Shown here: positions 1 to 8,502 of the stretch, piece by piece
Position numbering within the stretch: the first letter of the stretch is position 1
How the letters are laid out: each line of letters opens with the position of its first letter
NCBI GenBank assembly: GCA_045641605.1
Contig: JAZUHG010000033.1
Span: forward strand, 1-35,914
DNA length: 35,914 nucleotides
Direction of reading: 5' to 3'
Source: Equivita sp045641605
GTDB lineage: Bacteria; Actinomycetota; Coriobacteriia; Coriobacteriales; Eggerthellaceae
Notes under the pieces: generated by a model
Told to the model about the DNA's origin: nothing
Database searches by the model: none
What the model saw: the letters and a program-made list of their open reading frames with translations, nothing else
Translations under genes and position numbers: made by a program

Positions 1-2
1 TA

Positions 3-212
3 TTCGTACTTATCTTTATGATTGGTTGCTTTGTAACAAACACAATTGTTCATTCTTATGTATTCTTCCTTAAGGATGTAATTGCTCCAACTGGCTGGGC
101 TTGGTTGACCTTAATTGTTTGCGTTGCTGGTCTTGTACTTAGCGCAAAGTATTATAAGAGAAAGCCAAAAACAGCTAAGAAAACTACTAAGAAAGCTACA
201 AAGAAGAAATAG
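3..212 (+). CDS. C-terminal part of a membrane protein with a Lys-rich tail (left-truncated)
   Basis: The reading frame is open from the left edge, so this is probably the 3' end of a longer gene. An internal ATG at 18 has no convincing ribosome binding site. About 69 residues are visible: two hydrophobic segments (roughly FVLIFMIGCFVTNTIV and WLTLIVCVAGLVLSA) followed by a strongly basic tail of Lys, Thr and Ala (TAKKTTKKATKKK). The tail would lie in the cytoplasm if the last segment ends inside. The gene ends in TAG and converges on folC with one base between the two stop codons. I do not recognise the family and propose no function. The basic tail resembles in composition the tail of the HEAT-repeat protein at 29798-30715. 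Confidence 0.6.
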   Translation, partial: FVLIFMIGCFVTNTIVHSYVFFLKDVIAPTGWAWLTLIVCVAGLVLSAKYYKRKPKTAKKTTKKATKKK

Positions 213-213
213 A

Positions 214-1485
214 CTAGCGCGTCAGCGCAGATATGGAATATAAGCTTCCGAACACCGCGACGACATCGGTTTCGGAAGCTTCTTTTTTTGCTAGTGAGAT
301 TGCATCAGTAATCTCACAAAAAACAGCTTCCACACCAAACTTTTCAAAACAATTCGCTAAATCTTTCGCATCAAGCTTCCTTGGATTAGGCGGAGTTATT
401 GTATAAACTTTCTTTGCGTGAGGAGCTACAATCTGGACCATGTCTTCGTAGTCTTTATCTGCTAGGACTCCCATTACGAAAACGAAGTTTTCGATGTTGA
501 AAACATCTTTTAAAGATTCAAGAAGGGCAGTTACCCCTTGTAGATTGTGCCCTCCATCAAGGACAACATAAGGTTTCTTTGAAATTATTTCAAAACGTGC
601 TGGCCAATGCGTAGCATTAATCCCGCTTTCAATAAAGTTTTGGCTAATACTATTAAGTTGGTCTTTAAGCAAATTGCATGTATCGATAGCCAAAACTGCA
701 TTTTGCGGTTGATACGTTGCTAGTAACTGTGTTTCGTAAGAAACACCTTTATAATCGAAGTTGCGAATCAAATTTTCTTTAGATAAATCAACTTTTTTCA
801 TACCGATTTCACCAAAATTGCAAAATTGAATGTCGCAATTAAGTTCTTTGGCCTTATCTTCAAGAACTTTTTTAACTTCTGGCTTTTGTTGCGCAGAAAC
901 AATTGGAACACCAGCTTTAAATATTCCAGCTTTTTCTTTGGCAATATCCGTAAGTGTATTGCCAAGAAACTGCATGTGATCATAGTCAATAGTTGTTATG
1001 ACAGTCGCATCTGTTTCGGCAGCCTCAATCACATTAGTAGAGTCCAATCGTCCACCCATTCCAACTTCGGAGATTACTATGTCGCATTTTTGCGAAGCAA
1101 AATATGTAAAGGCGACAGCAGTCATAAGTTCAAACTCAGTTGGATGATCGTCTTCCGCAAATTTATTTGCGGCGTCTCTAACTTTTAACGTAATGTTAGT
1201 AAGATTTTCATCGGAAATCATCTCATTGTTTATCCGGATTCGCTCAGAAAACTCATATACATAAGGACTAGTAAACTGTCCAGTCTTGTAACCAGATTCA
1301 ATTAAGATTTGAGATAGATACGCGCAAGTAGAACCCTTGCCATTAGTACCAGCTACATGTAAAAAGCGAAGCTCTTTCTGCGGGTTTCCAAGTAAATCCA
1401 TAAGCTTGCGAATACGCTCCAAACCCAGCCTGGATTGCTGCCAATTTGGAGTATTTATATATTTCACAGGATCGAAATTTTCCAT
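214..1485 (-). CDS. folC: Bifunctional folylpolyglutamate synthase / dihydrofolate synthase
   Basis: A 423-residue Mur-ligase-family ATP-dependent enzyme that adds glutamate to folates in the cytoplasm, and in many bacteria also makes dihydrofolate from dihydropteroate. Visible features: the FolC-type opening YINTPNWQQSRLGLERI, the P-loop HVAGTNGKGSTC near residues 43-54, SEVGMGGRLDSTN in the central domain, and LDGGHNLQG at the start of the C-terminal domain. The length is normal for the family. It ends in TAG and has only UGG Trp codons. The start ATG (1483-1485) is preceded by only 6 nt after a -10-like box, with no Shine-Dalgarno sequence, suggesting a leaderless transcript. The upstream redox operon is separated by a strong terminator, so folC is probably transcribed alone. 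Confidence 0.93.
   Translation of the reverse strand: MENFDPVKYINTPNWQQSRLGLERIRKLMDLLGNPQKELRFLHVAGTNGKGSTCAYLSQILIESGYKTGQFTSPYVYEFSERIRINNEMISDENLTNITLKVRDAANKFAEDDHPTEFELMTAVAFTYFASQKCDIVISEVGMGGRLDSTNVIEAAETDATVITTIDYDHMQFLGNTLTDIAKEKAGIFKAGVPIVSAQQKPEVKKVLEDKAKELNCDIQFCNFGEIGMKKVDLSKENLIRNFDYKGVSYETQLLATYQPQNAVLAIDTCNLLKDQLNSISQNFIESGINATHWPARFEIISKKPYVVLDGGHNLQGVTALLESLKDVFNIENFVFVMGVLADKDYEDMVQIVAPHAKKVYTITPPNPRKLDAKDLANCFEKFGVEAVFCEITDAISLAKKEASETDVVAVFGSLYSISALTR
242..289 (+). terminator. Intrinsic terminator of the left-edge gene, inside folC
   Basis: A perfect 11-bp inverted repeat (aagcttccgaa at 242-252, ttcggaagctt at 271-281) is followed on the + strand by cttttttt. It fits a Rho-independent terminator for the + strand gene ending at 212. 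It lies within the last 25 codons of the oppositely oriented folC, so the hairpin also encodes protein. Confidence 0.7.
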
Positions 1486-1491
1486 GCGCGC

Positions 1492-1500
1492 ATTTTATCA
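1492..1500 (-). promoter_or_regulatory. Extended -10 promoter of folC, leaderless configuration
   Basis: Read on the minus strand, TGATAAAAT is a TGn-extended -10 box. It is followed by six bases (GCGCGC) and then the folC ATG, so a start site about 7 nt downstream would coincide with the start codon. No clear -35 box is seen; that region is occupied by the terminator of the preceding gene. Confidence 0.5.
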
Positions 1501-1501
1501 C

Positions 1502-1528
1502 AAAAAAGGGCCCCCGAAGGAGCCCTTT
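1502..1528 (-). terminator. Intrinsic terminator of the redox cluster
   Basis: On the minus strand AAAGGGCTCC, a UUCG loop and GGGGCCCTTT form a 10-bp stem with one G·U pair, closed by a C(UUCG)G tetraloop and followed by a run of T. It sits just after the TAA of the ferredoxin reductase gene and before folC. Confidence 0.88.
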
Positions 1529-1549
1529 AAAGTCGATTTATAGGTTAAA

Positions 1550-2770
1550 TTATTTCCAGTATTCACCTGGAACTTCAACCGTACAATCTGAAAGTGGGAA
1601 TGTTGCACAAGGATGGATAGTATTCCAACGCTTGTCAGATTCGCGACGTCCATCAGTTGCTTCAGGAATAAATACCTTTCCATCCGTAAGCTGAGAACGA
1701 CACCAACCGCATTCTCCACTTCGGCAGCGAGAAGGAGCCTTAATTCCAGCACGCTCAAATGCAACAAGAAGTGTCTCATTTGCAGCAGCAGGAATCTGGA
1801 CTTCTTTTTGACCAGCTTGCTTTACAGTAACTGTATAAGTCTTGTCTGCGTTACCCTTATATTTTGGATCTTTTGTAACATCTTTAGTTACACCCAAAAG
1901 CTCATTGCGAACTAGACGCTTTGGAAGCTTCAACTTCGCAACTTCTTTTTCGGCAAACTTATACATAGCCTCTGGACCGCAAACATAAATGCTGTACTCA
2001 CCAGATTTTGGAGCATACTTTTTGATGATGTCTGCACTAATGAAGCCATGCTCATAGCCAGATTTTTCTTCGTCAGAAAGAATGTGAACAACCTTAACCT
2101 TACCATTAGAAGCTTTCTCGAGTTTTGCAAGTTCATCTTTAAACAAGATAACTTCTTCTGTGCGGCTTCCGAAGAGGATAGTCAAGTTGAAGTCTTCGGT
2201 GCCTTCGGCGATTGCACCAGCCATGCTTAGGAATGGAGTAATACCACTACCACCTGCTAGAGCAATAACATTTTTGGCATCACGAAGGTCTTCATAATAA
2301 AATTGACCTTGTGGGTCCGAAGCGATAACCTTATCGCCTTTCTTAAGATTTGCAAGAAGTTCATCTGCAACAAATCCGCCTGGGTTTGTCTTAACAGTAA
2401 TTGCAACTTTACCATCCTTTGTTGCATCCTTTGGAGTGGAGCAAATTGAGTATGGACGAGTTACAGCAGAACCATCAATTTCTAACTTTAATGATAGATA
2501 TTGACCAGCACGGAAGTTTGCAGGCTTTCCACCGCCTTGACGTTTGAAAACAAACATCTTGGCGCCAGCCTTGTCATAGTCTACAACCTTATCTACAACT
2601 AGTTCTTGGTAGTCTGGATGCAACTTTTTAGCATTAACATTAATTGGATATGTGGTTTTAATTTCACCAGCATTAGCATGCTGAATCCAATCTTCACGGG
2701 CCTGGCCCATCTTCTTAAATTTAAGCATGTCAAAGATGCCGATTAAACCTACTTTTACGTTCAAAGCCAT
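1550..2770 (-). CDS. Ferredoxin-NAD(P)+ reductase-type flavoprotein with C-terminal 2Fe-2S ferredoxin domain (copy 1)
   Basis: A 406-residue electron-transfer protein. Domains in order: an N-terminal stretch of about 55 residues without a recognised motif; an FAD-binding domain with RPYSICSTP; an NAD(P)-binding domain with GGSGITPFLSM and later CGPEAMY; and a plant-type [2Fe-2S] domain near the C-terminus with the cluster cysteines in SRCRSGECGWC (C-x4-C-x2-C) and a last one in HPCATFP. It probably passes electrons from NAD(P)H to the FAD oxidoreductase encoded just upstream: the TAA of that gene overlaps the ATG here (TAATG), implying translational coupling. AAAGGTGG upstream of the ATG is the likely ribosome binding site. 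A close paralogue lies at 4694-5905. Its substrate is unknown. It ends in TAA. Confidence 0.88.
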   Translation of the reverse strand: MALNVKVGLIGIFDMLKFKKMGQAREDWIQHANAGEIKTTYPINVNAKKLHPDYQELVVDKVVDYDKAGAKMFVFKRQGGGKPANFRAGQYLSLKLEIDGSAVTRPYSICSTPKDATKDGKVAITVKTNPGGFVADELLANLKKGDKVIASDPQGQFYYEDLRDAKNVIALAGGSGITPFLSMAGAIAEGTEDFNLTILFGSRTEEVILFKDELAKLEKASNGKVKVVHILSDEEKSGYEHGFISADIIKKYAPKSGEYSIYVCGPEAMYKFAEKEVAKLKLPKRLVRNELLGVTKDVTKDPKYKGNADKTYTVTVKQAGQKEVQIPAAANETLLVAFERAGIKAPSRCRSGECGWCRSQLTDGKVFIPEATDGRRESDKRWNTIHPCATFPLSDCTVEVPGEYWK

Positions 2771-4359
2771 TATGCATCACCACCTTTCGAACTTTCTGCA
2801 GCTGGTGCTTTAGCAGCTTCCTCCCATTCTTTCATATCTTTGGTAGCAAGATTTGCCATAAGCTGACCACAAATATAGGCAGCACTGTAACCATCTCCAC
2901 GAGGACCATCAGCACCAATTGGGCGAAGACCCTTTAGAGGATAATCTGTTCCTAGTGATTGTAAACGAGCCATCATGCTATCAGCATCGCGTGTCTCATG
3001 TCCATATACAGAACCTTCTGGGTTGCCTAAGTAACGAGCAAAAGTCCAAGGAGAAGCTACAGACATCTCTTCGATGTGACCACGAAGATCAATTCCAGCC
3101 TCATCACGAAGTCTATCAAGCCACTTATTTGCCCATGTATTCTTATACTTAAAGTAATCTTCTTGTGAAAGATCATCCCAATCTTTTGGAGAAGCAAAAG
3201 AAGTGAATGAACAAATGCATGTTCCTTCTGGAGATGCTTTCTTATTAGCAATGTTATAACATAAGAAAATAACGAATTGATTGTTATCGCCACCTTCAAG
3301 CATACCATTGTATTCCTTCAAAGAATCACAACCGCCAGCAAAGAAGATTGAATAATCTTTAATTCCAAGCTCTTCAGGTGTCTTATCAAGACAGAAATAA
3401 GCTGTCATCATACGACCACCAAATGTAGCTTTACGAGCAGTAGATAGTTTCTTCATACGCTCTGGAACAAGCTCTTTTGGAACCATCTTGCCATAAACAA
3501 TGTTTGAATTAACATTTGGTAAGCAGAAATCACACTCAACTTTTCCAAGAGATGTCTCAACTCCACAAACCTTGTCGCCATCAAACAAAATTCTCTCAAG
3601 ACGGCAGTTGTACCAAACTTCGCCACCCAACTCACGGAATCTCTCGATAAATGCAGAAGAAATCTCATGAGAAGTATAAGTTGGAATGTAAGCACCACGG
3701 CTAACATATTTATGAACCATAGCGGCATAGTGAATAAAGCTCAAATGCTCCATGTCTGTTCCTAAATATCCCCAATAAGTTTGTAAGATGTCTTGGCATC
3801 GCTTAGGAAGCTTTAATGCATCAAAAACTTTTTGAGTAGGATAAGCACCAGTGCGAAGTAAGTTAGGATATTTTGACTTCAAAACATTGCTATCTGGGTT
3901 TCCATTAGATTCTGAAATATAACCAATACCAGCTAATACCTCATCAAATAGCTCAAATAATTGCTCCATCTTTGGTTTTGAACCTGGAACATATTTTTCC
4001 ATAGCATTAATGAAATTATCAATACCATGAGGCATGGTAACATCCATACGAGATCCATCGTCACTCCATTTAGAAATGACACGGAAACAATCTGGACATT
4101 CGTTCCAATCGATTTTAATTCCATAAGCATCAAATAGATTACGAACCTCACCAGGATTACTTGTTGGTCCAACATCACAAAGCTCATGAAGACTTGGTTC
4201 AATTTCAAAACGACCACGCCTAAAACTAGATGCGGAGCCACCTGGCATGTTGTGTTGCTCAATTAATAGCACTTTTTTGCCATTAAGAGCAAGTTGAACA
4301 GCTGCAGAAATGCCACTATTACCAGCACCGCAAACAACTGCATCATACTTTTTTGCCAT
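2770..4359 (-). CDS. FAD-dependent oxidoreductase, phytoene desaturase / carotenoid isomerase-like (copy 1)
   Basis: A 529-residue flavoprotein. The N-terminus carries the dinucleotide-binding motif VVCGAGNSGISAA followed by VLLIEQHNMPGGSASSF, typical of the phytoene-desaturase/retinol-saturase group. The C-terminus has GLRPIGADGPRGDGYSAAY, the usual second FAD contact. No signal peptide or membrane segment is seen, so it is probably cytosolic. A carotenoid substrate is not implied, because members of this group in anaerobes also reduce or isomerise other unsaturated compounds. AAAAGGAGG precedes the ATG. It is coupled to the ferredoxin reductase downstream. Trp codons are all UGG, unlike paralogue copy 2; the Trp in KDWDDLSQ is a key control for the genetic code. 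It ends in TAA. Confidence 0.85.
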   Translation of the reverse strand: MAKKYDAVVCGAGNSGISAAVQLALNGKKVLLIEQHNMPGGSASSFRRGRFEIEPSLHELCDVGPTSNPGEVRNLFDAYGIKIDWNECPDCFRVISKWSDDGSRMDVTMPHGIDNFINAMEKYVPGSKPKMEQLFELFDEVLAGIGYISESNGNPDSNVLKSKYPNLLRTGAYPTQKVFDALKLPKRCQDILQTYWGYLGTDMEHLSFIHYAAMVHKYVSRGAYIPTYTSHEISSAFIERFRELGGEVWYNCRLERILFDGDKVCGVETSLGKVECDFCLPNVNSNIVYGKMVPKELVPERMKKLSTARKATFGGRMMTAYFCLDKTPEELGIKDYSIFFAGGCDSLKEYNGMLEGGDNNQFVIFLCYNIANKKASPEGTCICSFTSFASPKDWDDLSQEDYFKYKNTWANKWLDRLRDEAGIDLRGHIEEMSVASPWTFARYLGNPEGSVYGHETRDADSMMARLQSLGTDYPLKGLRPIGADGPRGDGYSAAYICGQLMANLATKDMKEWEEAAKAPAAESSKGGDA

Positions 4360-4417
4360 TTTTCCTCCTTTTCAATTATCTCGATTTTTGTTTACCACCT
4401 AGCATGAAAGTGATAAC

Positions 4418-4448
4418 AAAAGAAAGGGGCCCGAACTTCGAGCCCCTT
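4418..4448 (-). terminator. Intrinsic terminator after the ferredoxin gene
   Basis: On the minus strand AAGGGGCTCGAA and TTCGGGCCCCTT pair over up to 12 bp with one G·U, followed by TCTTTT. It lies between the ferredoxin and oxidoreductase copy 1, so the two halves of the redox cluster may be separate transcripts or linked by partial read-through. Confidence 0.75.
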
Positions 4449-4458
4449 AATTTCTAAT

Positions 4459-4632
4459 TTAAAGTGTGATTGCGCCTACTGGGCATTCATCTACACAAGT
4501 GCCACATTCTGTGCACTCGTCTGGATTTGCTACAGTAGCAACATCTCCCATTTCAAGAACGCCACATGGACATGCATCTACACATGCGCCACAAGCTGTG
4601 CATTCATCAGCATTAACTGTTGGTGCTGCCAT
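4459..4632 (-). CDS. Small 2[4Fe-4S] ferredoxin
   Basis: A 57-residue protein with two bacterial ferredoxin motifs: CTACGACVDACP (C-x2-C-x2-C-x3-CP) in the first half and CTECGTCVDECP in the second. These eight cysteines bind two [4Fe-4S] clusters; one extra Cys follows the first motif (CPCG). AAAAGGAG lies before the ATG and the gene ends in TAA. It sits between the two oxidoreductase/reductase pairs and could be the low-potential electron carrier they share. That role is inferred from position only. Confidence 0.92.
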   Translation of the reverse strand: MAAPTVNADECTACGACVDACPCGVLEMGDVATVANPDECTECGTCVDECPVGAITL

Positions 4633-4693
4633 AATAATCTCCTTTTCTCGTGATTTGCGCCCTTATTAGCGCAAATGCAATTCTAACATAATT

Positions 4694-5905
4694 TTATAAA
4701 TATTCGCCTGGGACTTCCACTTCGCAATCGCTTAATGGGAAAGTCGCACAAGGGTGAATAGTTCCTAATTGGATATCCGCATAACGGCGGCCATCTGTGG
4801 CTTCGGGGATAAATACCTTACCCTTTGTAAGTTGAGATCTGCACCATCCACATTCGCCACTTCGGCAACGTGATGGAGCTTTAATTCCAGCTCGCTCAAA
4901 TGCCACAAGCAAAGTTTCATTAGCTGCTGCATTAACCGTAACAGCATCTTGTCCGGCTTGTTTAACAACTACCTTGTAAGTCTTATCAGCATTGCCCTTA
5001 TATTTTGGATCGCTAGCAACATCTTTTGTAACACCCAAAAGCTCATTTCTAACTCTACGACGAGGAAGCTTTAGCTTCGCCACTTCCTTCTCTGCAAACT
5101 TATACATAGCTTCTGGACCACAAATATAAATGCTGTAATCGCCTTTTGGAGCATACTTCTTAATGATGTCTGCGCTAATAAAGCCGTGCTCATAGCCATC
5201 TTTTTCTTCATCAGATAAGATATGAACAACTTTTACCTTACCGCCAGAATCTTTTTCTAATTTTGCAAGCTCATCCTTAAACAAAATTACATCTTCGGTG
5301 CGGCTACCAAACAAGATGGTTAGGTTGAAGTCTTCGGTACCTTCGGCGATTGCACCAGCCATACTCAAGAATGGGGTAATTCCACTACCGCCAGCCAGCG
5401 CAATAACATCTTTAGCATCACGAAGCTTTTCATAATAGAACTGGCCCTCAGGTGCCGAAGTAGTGACCTTGTCTCCCTTTTTCAAATTCTTGAGAAGTTC
5501 ATCTGCCACAAATCCACCAGGGTTAGTCTTAACAGTAATTGCAACTATACCCTTATCCATTGCATCATTTGGAGTTGAGCAAATAGAATATGGACGAGTT
5601 ACAAAAGACTTGCCAATATTTAGCTTTAAAGATAAATATTGACCAGCGCGGAAATTAGCAAGCTTGCCTGTTTCAGATTTAAAGACAAACTTTTTAGCGC
5701 CAGCATCTTTGTAATCGACAATTTCATCAACAATCAAAGTTTGAAAGTCAGGATGAAGAGCTTTTGCGCTTTGATTAATCTCATATACTGTTTGAATTTC
5801 ATTTGCAGGTGCCGCCTGGATAGCTTTTTCACGAGTCTTGCTCATGTTCTTAAATTTGAGCATATCCATAACACCAATCATTCCAACTTTAACGTTCAAA
5901 GCCAT
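4694..5905 (-). CDS. Ferredoxin-NAD(P)+ reductase-type flavoprotein with C-terminal 2Fe-2S ferredoxin domain (copy 2)
   Basis: A 403-residue close paralogue of the protein at 1550-2770, with the same domains: FAD motif RPYSICSTP, NAD(P) motif GGSGITPFLSM, CGPEAMY, and [2Fe-2S] cysteines in SRCRSGECGWC and HPCATFP. I chose the ATG at 5905 over two in-frame GTG codons upstream because MALNVKVG matches the paralogue's start and AAAGGTGG then sits at normal spacing. The upstream oxidoreductase gene stops one base before this ATG, so the two are probably co-translated. The C-terminus is GEYL, against GEYWK in copy 1. It ends in TAA and all Trp codons are UGG. Confidence 0.88.
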   Translation of the reverse strand: MALNVKVGMIGVMDMLKFKNMSKTREKAIQAAPANEIQTVYEINQSAKALHPDFQTLIVDEIVDYKDAGAKKFVFKSETGKLANFRAGQYLSLKLNIGKSFVTRPYSICSTPNDAMDKGIVAITVKTNPGGFVADELLKNLKKGDKVTTSAPEGQFYYEKLRDAKDVIALAGGSGITPFLSMAGAIAEGTEDFNLTILFGSRTEDVILFKDELAKLEKDSGGKVKVVHILSDEEKDGYEHGFISADIIKKYAPKGDYSIYICGPEAMYKFAEKEVAKLKLPRRRVRNELLGVTKDVASDPKYKGNADKTYKVVVKQAGQDAVTVNAAANETLLVAFERAGIKAPSRCRSGECGWCRSQLTKGKVFIPEATDGRRYADIQLGTIHPCATFPLSDCEVEVPGEYL

Positions 5906-5906
5906 C

Positions 5907-7472
5907 TTACTCACCACCTTTCGCTCCAGCTGCTGCCCACTGTGCCATGTCCCGAAGCGCCAGACCGGCCATCATTTGACCTGTTACATAGGCAGAATTA
6001 TATCCATCACCTCTAGGTCCACATGCACCAATTGGACGCAAACCTTTAATAGGATAATCAGTATCGATCATCTGCATACGAGCTACCAAAGTATCCCAGT
6101 CACGGTTTTCATAACCATAAACATTACCTTCGGCGTTACCCATATATCTTGCAAATGTCCAAGGAGTTGCAACTGACATCTCTTCGATGCAGTCGCTAAT
6201 ATCGATACCTGTCTTTTTCTTCAAAAGTGCAATGCATTGCTCTGCGAATTGCTCTTTTTTCTTGAAGTATTCTTTTTGACTCAATCCCTCTCAAACTTTT
6301 GGGTTACCTAAAGTAGTGAATGAACAAACAGTAGTTCCCTTCGGAGAGAAATTTGGATTAGCAACGTTATAGCAAACAAATGTTGAGTGTTGACTAATGT
6401 CGCTACCCTCATAAATATGATTGTAGGATTTTTCAGAATCTGAAGTCTCGCTCATGAAGATTGTATAATCCTTAATTCCCAGCTCTTCGATGCTTTTATC
6501 AAGACAAAAATAAGCACCAATAAAGCGACCGCTATACTTATTACCACGAGCAGTTGAAAGTTTTTTCTCGCGCTCTGGAATTAACTCTTTTGGAATCATC
6601 TTTCCATAAACAAAGTTAGGGTTGATGTTTGGAAGAGCATAATCACACTCAACAGTTCCAAGCGAAGTCTCAACTCCGCAAAGTTTGTCACCATCGAATA
6701 AGAATTTTTCTGCACGACAGTTATACCAAACATCACCACCAAGCTCACGAAGGCGCGCAATGCAAGCCGCCGAAATTTCATGAGATGTGTGGCTTGGAAT
6801 GTGCGGACCAAAAATAACATAAGTGTAGATCATCGCAGCATAATGAACAAAATTCAAGTGTGGCAAATCAACACCTAAATAACCCCAGTAAGTTGCAAGG
6901 ATATCTTGACTTCGCTGTGGCATCTTTAAAGCTTTAAAGACTCTTGTAACAGAATAAGCACCCGTTCTTAAATAGTTAGGATACTTTTCACGAAGAACGT
7001 TTGAATCTGGATTGCCGTTTGCCTCTTCGATATATTCGTTTGCCTCAACAACCTCAATACAAAGATCGAAGAAATCCCTCATGCTTTTCTCGCTGCCAGG
7101 AACATATTCTTCCATCTTCTTAATAAATGGTTCAACACCTGTAGGCATTGTTACATCCATCTTAGTTCCATCGTCTGTCCAAGTAGAAACGACACGGAAC
7201 AAATCTGGAATTTCTATCCAATCAACCTTAACACCCAGTTGATCAAACATTTTTCTAACAGCCCCAGGATTGTTTTTTGGACCAACTTCACCAAGCTCAT
7301 GCAAACTTGGTTCAAGCTCGAAGCGACCTCGACGGAAGCTTGAAGCAGAACCACCCGGCAAATTATGTTGCTCAATTAAGAGAACTTTTTTGCCAGCAGC
7401 TGCAAGAGTTAGAGAAGCAGTCAAACCACTGTTGCCAGAACCACAAACAACAGCATCATACTTCTTAGCCAT
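5907..7472 (-). CDS. FAD-dependent oxidoreductase, phytoene desaturase-like (copy 2), with one in-frame UGA
   Basis: Read through one UGA at 6291-6293, this is a 521-residue paralogue of the 529-residue protein at 2770-4359. Features: FAD motif VVCGSGNSGLTAS, then VLLIEQHNLPGGSASSF, and C-terminal GLRPIGACGPRGDGYNSAY. The UGA is residue 394 in NPKV-W-EGLSQKEYF. Copy 1 has SPKD-W-DDLSQEDYF there, with an ordinary UGG, so this is direct evidence inside the window that UGA means Trp. Without recoding the protein would lose its C-terminal FAD contact. TAAGGAGAG precedes the ATG. It is followed one base later by ferredoxin reductase copy 2. It ends in TAA. The substrate is unknown. Confidence 0.88.
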
Positions 7473-7511
7473 TTTCTCTCCTTAGATTTATTAGATTTAT
7501 ATAGCGATTTT

Positions 7512-7520
7512 ATTTTATCA
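7512..7520 (-). promoter_or_regulatory. Probable extended -10 box for the redox cluster
   Basis: Minus-strand TGATAAAAT is the same extended -10 word as before folC and the giant surface-protein gene. It lies about 40 nt upstream of the oxidoreductase ATG and overlaps the perfect palindrome atcaaatttgat (7518-7529), a possible operator. No good -35 box is visible. Confidence 0.4.
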
Positions 7521-7539
7521 AATTTGATTAACTAAGGGG

Positions 7540-8496
7540 CTAATTTTTAATTGAATTTGCCATTTTTTCAAGGCGGCGAAGACGTCCATTAATGGCAGAT
7601 TTTGATATTGGTGGATCTGCTAAATTCCCCAGCTCAGAAAGCGAAACATCATGGTATTTAACACGAAGCGCCATAAACTCCTTAAGTGCAGGAGGTATTT
7701 TTTCTAGGCCATAATGTTTAGTAACCTTTTTAATCATAACAATTTGATTATAGGCAGCTTCAACAGTTCGCTTGGAGTTTGCAATTTCTGCGTTCGTTTG
7801 TCTGTTGATTTGATTTGCAATTTGTTTAGAGACACGGGTGTTTTCGAGCTTAAGGGCGCATTTATGAGCACCAGTAAATGCCATAAAATCCGCAATGCCT
7901 TGCCCACTTTTTATATATAGCAAGAAGGAATTTCGCCGAGGGCACACACCCGCCTTTATATTTTTCTTCGATAAAATCCTTTGCATATCTGTTGCTTGAG
8001 ATTTGCGATCTACAGAAATCTCGAAGTGAAAATCTCCTGTAGGTTCAGAAACATAACCACTTCCAAGAAAAGCTCCACGTAAATACGAAGCTGCACAACA
8101 ATCCTTCGACTTAAAATCTTTTTTAATTCCATGAGAGATGCTGGCAACACCTTTGGATTTATCCGCCTTCGGAGCATTAAGAATACCCATATCAACCAAG
8201 GCTTTTTCAAGATTTTTACCCGATGTAAGTTCGATCAAATAATTCCGAGTGTTATGCAAAACACTTCGTCTATAAGTAAGAGATGTGTCCAAATTATAAA
8301 TTACCTTAAATTGCTCAAGTGCGAAACGAGCAATCCAAGCGTTATCGGTCGCAAACTTAACGCTGTAGTTACCACCGCCAACGATATTTAGCGTCCCATG
8401 ACTTTTTACCAACGCAGCAAGCATGGCCTTCGAACAAGTTTTACACTCTGGCTCTACTCGAGACAACTCGTCTTTAACATCGGTAGTAAATGACAT
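7540..8496 (-). CDS. whiA: Sporulation/cell-division regulator homologue WhiA
   Basis: A 318-residue DNA-binding protein, the usual length for WhiA. It has an N-terminal domain related to LAGLIDADG homing endonucleases (starting MSFTTDVKDELSRV, with the conserved YLRGAFLGSGYV) and a C-terminal helix-turn-helix (ISKSAINGRLRRLEKMA). In actinomycetes WhiA acts with WhiB in developmental gene control; in non-sporulating bacteria it affects cell division and chromosome segregation. The gene follows rapZ after six bases, as in other Gram-positives, but yvcK, usually between them, is absent. It ends in TAG. Only a weak ribosome binding site (TAGG) is seen, so translation may depend on rapZ. Confidence 0.93.
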   Translation of the reverse strand: MSFTTDVKDELSRVEPECKTCSKAMLAALVKSHGTLNIVGGGNYSVKFATDNAWIARFALEQFKVIYNLDTSLTYRRSVLHNTRNYLIELTSGKNLEKALVDMGILNAPKADKSKGVASISHGIKKDFKSKDCCAASYLRGAFLGSGYVSEPTGDFHFEISVDRKSQATDMQRILSKKNIKAGVCPRRNSFLLYIKSGQGIADFMAFTGAHKCALKLENTRVSKQIANQINRQTNAEIANSKRTVEAAYNQIVMIKKVTKHYGLEKIPPALKEFMALRVKYHDVSLSELGNLADPPISKSAINGRLRRLEKMANSIKN

Positions 8497-8502
8497 AAGA
8501 AC

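Noticed and set aside
5907..7472. Frameshifted or nonsense-mutated oxidoreductase
   Set aside because: The frame is kept on both sides of a single UGA, which aligns with UGG in the paralogue; copy, start, stop and coupling are intact.
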